Below are positions 7,606 through 11,500 of a DNA stretch of 11,500 nt, in pieces. The notes below the pieces were generated by a model, which was not told the DNA's origin, made no database searches, and worked only from the letters and a program-made list of their open reading frames with translations. The position numbers were made by a program, and so were the translations under genes. The stretch is from Solobacterium sp. (GTDB taxonomy: Bacteria > Bacillota_I > Bacilli_A > Erysipelotrichales > Erysipelotrichaceae), in NCBI GenBank assembly GCA_016291725.1, contig JAEEYJ010000058.1, forward strand, positions 1 to 11,500, in the 5' to 3' direction. Numbering within the stretch: position 1 is the first letter of the stretch; every line of letters begins with the position of its first letter.

Positions 7606-8175
7606 ATGAAGAGAATACTGACTGTTGTCTGTGCAGCACTGCTGGCAGGCTGTGCACAGCGTGAAGGAATACCGTCCGGCAGGGATACGACCGGACCGTT
7701 CATCAATATCTCCAAGTATGTTTTCGATACGACGGTAGGCAATGAGATCGATTTTTCCTATATCACCGGCTACGATGATGTGGATGGCCTGGTTCCTGTT
7801 CAGGTGCTGGGCACCATCGATTACAGCAGGCCGGGAGAATACTATCCGGTGCTCAGCGCCGTAGACTACTCCAACAACGAGACACTGGTCGGAATCGTAG
7901 TCATTGTACACGAAGAGGATGGCACACAGACTGTACCGGAACCGGAACAGAAGCCGGAGATCCCGGAAGAGACAGGCTGTACGGCTCCCGGTGCACTGAG
8001 GGAGGATATACCGTGCGGTGCAGTTCCGCCGGAAACAGCGCAGACGTATGATATGCTGTTCCCGGGTGAAGGCGGACAGGAGCGCTGTGAAGCGTATGAA
8101 GCGGGCAGCTGTGAAGCGGTATACACCAACGATGGATCGTTCTGGGGATACGGTCTGATCAAGGAAGGTGAATAA
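7606..8175 (+). CDS. Small lipoprotein with bacterial Ig-like (DUF5011-type) domain
   Basis: A 189-residue secreted lipoprotein. The signal peptide MKRILTVVCAALLAGC ends in a clear lipobox (LAGC), so Cys16 would be lipidated and the protein held on the outer face of the membrane. Residues about 25-105 look like a bacterial Ig-like domain of the DUF5011 type: DTTGPFI, then YDDVDGLVPVQV, then GTIDYSRPGEYYPVLSAVDYSNN, then VVIVHEE. A short Pro/Glu linker follows (EPEQKPEIPEE), then a tail with four cysteines that could form two disulfides. ATG at 7606 is preferred to 7597, which lies inside TATAATG. No good Shine-Dalgarno is seen. It is monocistronic, between divergent pta and a terminator. Binding partner unknown. 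Confidence 0.8.
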   Translation: MKRILTVVCAALLAGCAQREGIPSGRDTTGPFINISKYVFDTTVGNEIDFSYITGYDDVDGLVPVQVLGTIDYSRPGEYYPVLSAVDYSNNETLVGIVVIVHEEDGTQTVPEPEQKPEIPEETGCTAPGALREDIPCGAVPPETAQTYDMLFPGEGGQERCEAYEAGSCEAVYTNDGSFWGYGLIKEGE

Positions 8176-8202
8176 AAGGACGGGTCAGGAACCCGTCCTT
8201 TC
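8175..8202. terminator. Bidirectional hairpin terminator
   Basis: AAAGGACGGGT, loop CAGGA, ACCCGTCCTTT: an 11-base-pair perfect stem. It starts in the lipoprotein stop codon and ends five bases from the stop of the opposite gene. The T tract is short on the + strand (TTTCGTT) and reads TTTTATTC on the - strand. Confidence 0.8.
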
Positions 8203-8206
8203 GTTA

Positions 8207-9286
8207 TCAGGATGTTGAGCTGTCCACAATGGCCAGATTGATCAGCCGCCAGTTGCCGTAGCTGTTCTTAACAAAGAACAGCTGGTAGGTACTGGATTCC
8301 GTTCTGCCGGCATCTTCTGCGGAAACAATATAATCAAACGAGATCGTACCGACGAACGCATTGCCGCCCAAAGCGAGCATATCGAATACTTTGACATTGG
8401 TGAATACAGCAGAATCATGGGCACTGTACCACTGGGGATTGAAGCCCAGAATGTTGTAGTAGAACTCTGTGTAAGGGTAGAGATGCTGGTTCAGAGCGTT
8501 GAAGGTACCGTCCTTGGTGATGTAGCGGCAGTAGGCAATGGCTGTTTCTTCAATGTTGCGGGAGAACTCTTCCTGCTGGATGCTGTCCGGTGCTCTTCCG
8601 AGATAGAAGTGAGGGGCCAGATAATCCCGCACAGCAATGTATCCGGCAGGGACTTCGGGTTCCGGTGCGTAGATGAAGCCTCCGATGGTATAGCGTACGG
8701 TTTCCGGCATTTCCATGCTGAGATCAGCGAATTCCAGAGGAGCCGGCCGGTCTTCATGGATGTAGAAATCCGTGATCTCGTTGCCGTTGATCGAGAAGGG
8801 CGTTCCATCCAGTACATCAAACGTATAGGTATGGTTCTGGTTGACGGTACGCACCTTCCACACAGAAGATCCCTCCGGCTTCCTCGCTTCCAGCGAGCAG
8901 AGCTTCTTCTGCTGGTAGTACACATCGTAGTAGGCGCTGTAGCCGTCTTCTCCGGCATAGGAGAAGGTCATGCCGTTCATATTGCAGTCTGCGTACAGAT
9001 AGGTCAGATAGCTCGTAATGACTTCCTTGGAATTCAGCTCCACGAAGTTCTCTACGTCCATCTCATAGATCTCGTCCCATTGTTTATTGGCAACCAGCTG
9101 CATATAGTTGGTCATGGCGCCGTTTACACTGTGCTTTTCATAACGGTCCAGCCAGAACCAGAGATAGGCAAGCGCGGCGGCACAGACCAGGATCGCCGCG
9201 GCGCAGACAGTCAAAAGATGGCTCAGGAATGTCTGGCCGACCTGTGCTCTTTCCTTGTAGCTTTTTTTGATTACCGTACGATCCAC
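8207..9286 (-). CDS. Single-pass membrane protein with NTF2-like domains, function unknown
   Basis: A 359-residue protein with a short basic cytoplasmic N-terminus, one membrane helix at about 22-46, and a large extracytoplasmic part. Residues about 57-148 (MTNYMQLVANKQWDEIYEM..., ending VWKVRTV) and about 245-355 (ETAIAYCRYITKDGTF..., ending YGNWRLINLAIVD) each have the helix-then-curved-sheet look of NTF2-like domains found in secreted Bacillota proteins. This is judged from pattern, not a search. The start is GTG at 9286, 16 bases inside the upstream gene, with no clear Shine-Dalgarno; the next in-frame Met is past the membrane helix, so translation is probably coupled to the upstream gene. 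It likely works with the glycosidase encoded before it. No catalytic motif recognised. Confidence 0.72.
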   Translation of the reverse strand: MDRTVIKKSYKERAQVGQTFLSHLLTVCAAAILVCAAALAYLWFWLDRYEKHSVNGAMTNYMQLVANKQWDEIYEMDVENFVELNSKEVITSYLTYLYADCNMNGMTFSYAGEDGYSAYYDVYYQQKKLCSLEARKPEGSSVWKVRTVNQNHTYTFDVLDGTPFSINGNEITDFYIHEDRPAPLEFADLSMEMPETVRYTIGGFIYAPEPEVPAGYIAVRDYLAPHFYLGRAPDSIQQEEFSRNIEETAIAYCRYITKDGTFNALNQHLYPYTEFYYNILGFNPQWYSAHDSAVFTNVKVFDMLALGGNAFVGTISFDYIVSAEDAGRTESSTYQLFFVKNSYGNWRLINLAIVDSSTS

Positions 9287-10275
9287 GCTGTAGGTACCGT
9301 CCTGTCTCCGCGTATGGAAACTACGCTGTTGATGATTTCGCCTTGATAGACCATGACGGAAGAGCTTCCTCCGTCGAGGTTTGCCGCATTGATGGCTCCG
9401 TATTCGAGCATGATCTGGATGCAGTCTTCGTAGCTGGCGCCGAGGCTGGTGGTCTGCCGTCCGTCAATGACGAGCAGAAGTACTGCACCATCGCTGCGCT
9501 GTCCGATGACTGTGCGGGGATTCAGACCGCCTCCTGTACCGGTAATGGGCACTGTATTGCCGTTGACGATCATGATGGGGCCGAAGGTGACCGCATCCGT
9601 GATGCCCCAGTCCAGCGCATCGGATGCCGTCATATTGCCGACAATCAAGTGATGCTTTTCGTTGAAGCCGATCAGGGACACCCACTGGTCCATGGTTCCG
9701 GCTACGAGCTCACCGTCCTTGATCACTACACCGTAGGGGATGGAACCATCACCCATACCGTTGGGATCATCAAAGCCTCCGGCATTGATGCCCGCAATCG
9801 CGCCTTCCTTCTTTACGTAGTCCTGTACCAGGAATCCCGAAGCACTCTCGCTGCCCATCAGGGTATTGACGCCCAGCGCCATACGGGAAGGATCCCTGAC
9901 AATCATGAGCTTGCCTTTGAAGGTCGCCCCGGATACGTCAATGATCTCAATGCTGTCACGCTGTTCTTCCGGAATGATGAATTCATCCTCTGCGTTCACC
10001 GTAATTTCTTCCGTATAGTAGACCTGGTTCTTGGACAGCCGTGCTTCAATATCCTCGTCACTCAGGAACAGGTGGATGATCTTCACCCCGCGCCGTGTCT
10101 CCATGAAGGTAGAAACAATCAGATTGGAGAAGGTAGGGGAAGGTCCTTTCAGAGCGATCATGAAGCCCGCAAAGAAAGTTATGCCGATGATCAGCGACAG
10201 AGAAAGCACAGTGAGGAATATCTGCCGGAAGCTGCGTACGATCCGGGCATTCAGTCTTTTCTTCTTTTTGGCCAT
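9271..10275 (-). CDS. Membrane-anchored phosphodiester glycosidase (NAGPA family)
   Basis: A 334-residue protein related to N-acetylglucosamine-1-phosphodiester alpha-N-acetylglucosaminidase and to COG4632 exopolysaccharide proteins. A very basic start (MAKKKKRLNARIVRSFR) and a membrane helix at about 20-42 anchor it with the enzyme domain outside. Family motifs are all present: AGINAGGFDDP at 161-171, YGVVIKDGE at 181-189, FGPIMIVNG at 231-239, NPRTVIGQ at 252-259, VIDGRQ at 269-274 and AANLDGGSSS at 297-306. Family members cleave sugar-1-phosphodiesters, so a surface glycan or its phosphodiester link is the likely substrate; this is inference. It is first in a two-gene operon. No Shine-Dalgarno precedes the ATG, and the candidate promoter gives only a very short leader. 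Confidence 0.88.
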   Translation of the reverse strand: MAKKKKRLNARIVRSFRQIFLTVLSLSLIIGITFFAGFMIALKGPSPTFSNLIVSTFMETRRGVKIIHLFLSDEDIEARLSKNQVYYTEEITVNAEDEFIIPEEQRDSIEIIDVSGATFKGKLMIVRDPSRMALGVNTLMGSESASGFLVQDYVKKEGAIAGINAGGFDDPNGMGDGSIPYGVVIKDGELVAGTMDQWVSLIGFNEKHHLIVGNMTASDALDWGITDAVTFGPIMIVNGNTVPITGTGGGLNPRTVIGQRSDGAVLLLVIDGRQTTSLGASYEDCIQIMLEYGAINAANLDGGSSSVMVYQGEIINSVVSIRGDRTVPTAWIVR

Positions 10276-10291
10276 AAGAAAACCAAGAGCT

Positions 10292-10300
10292 ATTATACCA
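10292..10300 (-). promoter_or_regulatory. Extended -10 promoter of the NAGPA-family operon
   Basis: The - strand reads TGGTATAAT, a perfect -10 with a TGn extension, 16 bases before the ATG. The -35 position (GATAAG, 17-base spacer) is poor, which extended -10 promoters tolerate. The predicted leader is about 8-12 bases and has no Shine-Dalgarno. Confidence 0.5.
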
Positions 10301-10303
10301 TAT

Positions 10304-10421
10304 CCTGCCGGTTCCTTATCTTAAAGGGGATGCAAAAGAACCCGCCCTGTACCGGAAAGAAAAACTTTTCACAACCGGACAGGACAGCAGAAAGATTCCT
10401 GCTTCCAGAATCCGGCGCAGG
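10304..10421. repeat. CCTG/CCGG inverted repeats in the NAGPA-nagB divergent region
   Basis: The 205-base divergent spacer holds several related elements: CCTGCCGG at 10304-10311, CCTGTACCGG at 10346-10355, and CCGGACAGG at 10375-10383. The last two can pair with one bulged A around a 19-base A/T-rich loop. A further pair, CCTGC at 10398-10402 and GCAGG at 10417-10421, lies just before the nagB -35. They could be operator sites or a weak hairpin; no known regulator motif is recognised. Confidence 0.3.
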
Positions 10422-10423
10422 GA

Positions 10424-10452
10424 TTTATACAGAAGACGAACTGTGCTAAAAT
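10424..10452 (+). promoter_or_regulatory. nagB promoter
   Basis: TTTATA at 10424-10429, a 17-base spacer and TAAAAT at 10447-10452, with a TGC extension before the -10. Transcription would start near 10459-10460, followed by GGAGG at 10467-10471, nine bases before the nagB ATG. Confidence 0.55.
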
Positions 10453-10480
10453 TTCTACGTTAATCTGGAGGATCAACCAT

Positions 10481-11209
10481 ATGTTCAAGATCATCATCAA
10501 GGAAAACTACGACGAAGTCAGTGATGCGGCATTTGAAGTGATGAAGGAAGTGCTGGATAATACAGAAAATCCTGTGCTCGGTCTCGCTACCGGCAGCAGT
10601 CCGGTAGGCCTCTATCAGAGAATGATCAAGGATCATGAAGAGACCGGCAGAAGCTACAAGGACATCCTGACATTCAACCTGGACGAATACGTCGGGCTGC
10701 CCAGGGACCATGAGCAGTCCTACTGGACATTCATGCACGAGAATCTGTTCAACCATATTGATATACCCGATGAAAATGTCCATGTACCGCTGGGCATCGG
10801 AGATGATCCTGAGCAGAACTGCGTTGACTATGAAAATGAGCTTGTAAAGCATGAGATCGCTGTACAGGTGCTCGGCATCGGTTCCGACGGACACATCGCC
10901 TTCAATGAACCGGGATGCCCGTTCGATACACCGACGCATCTGATGGATCTCACCGAGCAGACACGCCGTGACAATGCACGCTTCTTCGAGAACGACATCG
11001 ACCAGGTGCCGGTACGGGCCATCACCATGGGCCTGGCATCCATTATGCGGGCAAAGAGGAGCATTCTGATCGCAACCGGCAAAAACAAAGCGGAAGCGGT
11101 CTATGGTATGCTCAAGGGACCGAAGACGACGGACTGCCCGGCAAGCATCCTCCAGGATCACCCGGATGTAACGGTCTGCCTGGACAAGGACGCGGCGAGC
11201 CTGCTGTAG
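10481..11209 (+). CDS. nagB: Glucosamine-6-phosphate deaminase
   Basis: Converts glucosamine-6-phosphate to fructose-6-phosphate and ammonia, the last step that feeds amino sugars into glycolysis; cytoplasmic. The 242 residues fit the short NagB form of Bacillota, which lacks the C-terminal allosteric extension of the E. coli enzyme. Motifs: GLATGSSPVGLY at 34-45 (phosphate binding), FNLDEYVGL at 65-73 with Asp68, and GIGSDGHIAFNEPG at 132-145. In the last, Asp136, His138 and Glu143 match the catalytic D, H and E of the E. coli enzyme. Ala140 replaces the usual Gly of DGHIGFNEP, a mild change. A strong ribosome site (GGAGG) supports the start. It is monocistronic with its own promoter and terminator, and no nagA is adjacent. 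Confidence 0.96.
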   Translation: MFKIIIKENYDEVSDAAFEVMKEVLDNTENPVLGLATGSSPVGLYQRMIKDHEETGRSYKDILTFNLDEYVGLPRDHEQSYWTFMHENLFNHIDIPDENVHVPLGIGDDPEQNCVDYENELVKHEIAVQVLGIGSDGHIAFNEPGCPFDTPTHLMDLTEQTRRDNARFFENDIDQVPVRAITMGLASIMRAKRSILIATGKNKAEAVYGMLKGPKTTDCPASILQDHPDVTVCLDKDAASLL

Positions 11210-11220
11210 AGCTTCAGCAC

Positions 11221-11253
11221 AGTCTGTTCCGGAAGGAACAGGCTTTTTTATTC
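11221..11253 (+). terminator. nagB rho-independent terminator
   Basis: AGTCTGTTCC, loop GGAA, GGAACAGGCT (one T-G wobble), then TTTTTTATT. It lies 11 bases after the nagB stop codon. Confidence 0.9.
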
Positions 11254-11276
11254 GCCCTGAGGCATGTTACATCATA

Positions 11277-11375
11277 CTAAACAAATAGTTTAATATTACT
11301 ATTGATTCCGTAAGGGAAGAATGTATAATGATTGTGGTTTAGCAATTACAATCGAATTGTTTAGTAAAGATAAAC
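11277..11375. repeat. Cluster of GTTTA/TAAAC operator-like half sites
   Basis: Half sites surround the promoter of the XRE gene: TAAACAAATAGTTTA at 11278-11292 (inverted pair, just before the -35), GTTTAG at 11337-11342 and again at 11359-11364, and TAAAC at 11371-11375. Between the two GTTTAG copies lies CAATT-N7-AATTG (11343-11359). The last GTTTA pairs with TAAAC as GTTTA-N7-TAAAC, and TTTAGTAAA within it is itself a palindrome. The layout suits autoregulation by the XRE protein. Confidence 0.5.
11302..11329 (+). promoter_or_regulatory. Sigma-A type promoter of the XRE gene
   Basis: TTGATT at 11302-11307, a 16-base spacer and a perfect TATAAT at 11324-11329. The start would fall near 11336, next to the first GTTTAG element, giving a leader of about 50 bases that ends in AGGAGGG at 11376-11382. 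Confidence 0.65.
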
Positions 11376-11388
11376 AGGAGGGTTTGCA

Positions 11389-11500
11389 ATGGATATCGGC
11401 AGAAGAGTCAGGGAACTCCGGACCCGCAATGGTCTGACGCTGGAAGAACTCGCTTCCAGGACGGAGCTGACCAAGGGGTATCTCTCCCAGCTGGAACGGA
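11389..11500 (+). CDS. XRE-family transcriptional regulator, N-terminal part only
   Basis: Only the first 37 codons are inside the window. They encode a classic helix-turn-helix of the XRE (Cro/CI) type: [20 protein letters not shown], then the recognition helix region [13 protein letters not shown]. The start is well supported by AGGAGGG six bases before the ATG. In Bacillota, very similar N-termini (LTKGxLSQLER) belong to proteins with a C-terminal cupin domain, often placed just before polyamine transport genes (potABCD). That fuller identity is inference, since the rest is beyond the window end. The promoter is flanked by repeated GTTTA half sites, suggesting self-control. Confidence 0.85.
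   Translation, partial: MDIGRRVRELRTRNGLTLEELASRTELTKGYLSQLER

Noticed and set aside
10341..10390. Possible small RNA or attenuator hairpin before nagB
   Set aside because: The stem has a bulge and a 19-base loop, lies upstream of the predicted nagB start, and is not followed by a T run. It is kept only as a repeat element.
8417..10449. Two long + strand open frames opposite the NTF2-like and NAGPA genes (309 and 368 codons)
   Set aside because: The - strand readings have membrane helices and clear NAGPA motifs. The + strand products show no domain and their junction matches the mirror of the real genes.

Overview
The window looks like chromosomal DNA of a Gram-positive, probably gut-type Bacillota with moderate GC content (a little above half by eye). 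Reasons: strong AGGAGG-type ribosome sites on most genes, a lipoprotein with an LAGC lipobox, a 333-residue phosphotransacetylase, a 242-residue short-form NagB, and a surface-polysaccharide operon of low-GC Gram-positive style. An Erysipelotrichia-like host is possible, but that is a guess from gene flavour and not shown by the sequence. No rRNA, tRNA, insertion sequence, phage gene or CRISPR array was seen.

Region 1 (about 1-6490, + strand) is the 3' part of a polysaccharide assembly operon: a Wzx-type flippase, three family-2 glycosyltransferases, a second flippase of a different lineage, and a small OB-fold (SSB-like) protein. The genes overlap or lie a few bases apart and end at a strong hairpin. 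No priming transferase, polymerase or chain-length regulator is present, so these are presumably upstream of the window. The likely joint role is adding sugars to a lipid-linked repeat unit and moving it across the membrane.

Region 2 (6495-8201) holds pta on the - strand (acetyl-CoA to acetyl phosphate), diverging from a small lipoprotein with a bacterial Ig-like domain on the + strand. Each is convergent with its neighbour and shares one two-way terminator with it.

Region 3 (8207-10300, - strand) is a two-gene operon: a membrane-anchored NAGPA-family phosphodiester glycosidase, then an overlapping single-pass membrane protein with apparent NTF2-like domains. It diverges from nagB (10481-11209, + strand), glucosamine-6-phosphate deaminase. 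The pairing suggests an amino-sugar or envelope-glycan theme, which is inference.

Region 4 (11210-11500) has the nagB terminator, a good sigma-A promoter embedded in repeated GTTTA/TAAAC operator-like half sites, and the start of an XRE-family regulator cut by the window end.

Points most worth a second look: an identical TATAAT-N7-ATG layout without Shine-Dalgarno at two genes (possible leaderless mRNAs), the clustered operator-like repeats before the XRE gene, the SSB-like protein without an acidic tail in a polysaccharide operon, and a TTG start jammed against its ribosome site. No clearly new defence or mobile system is visible.
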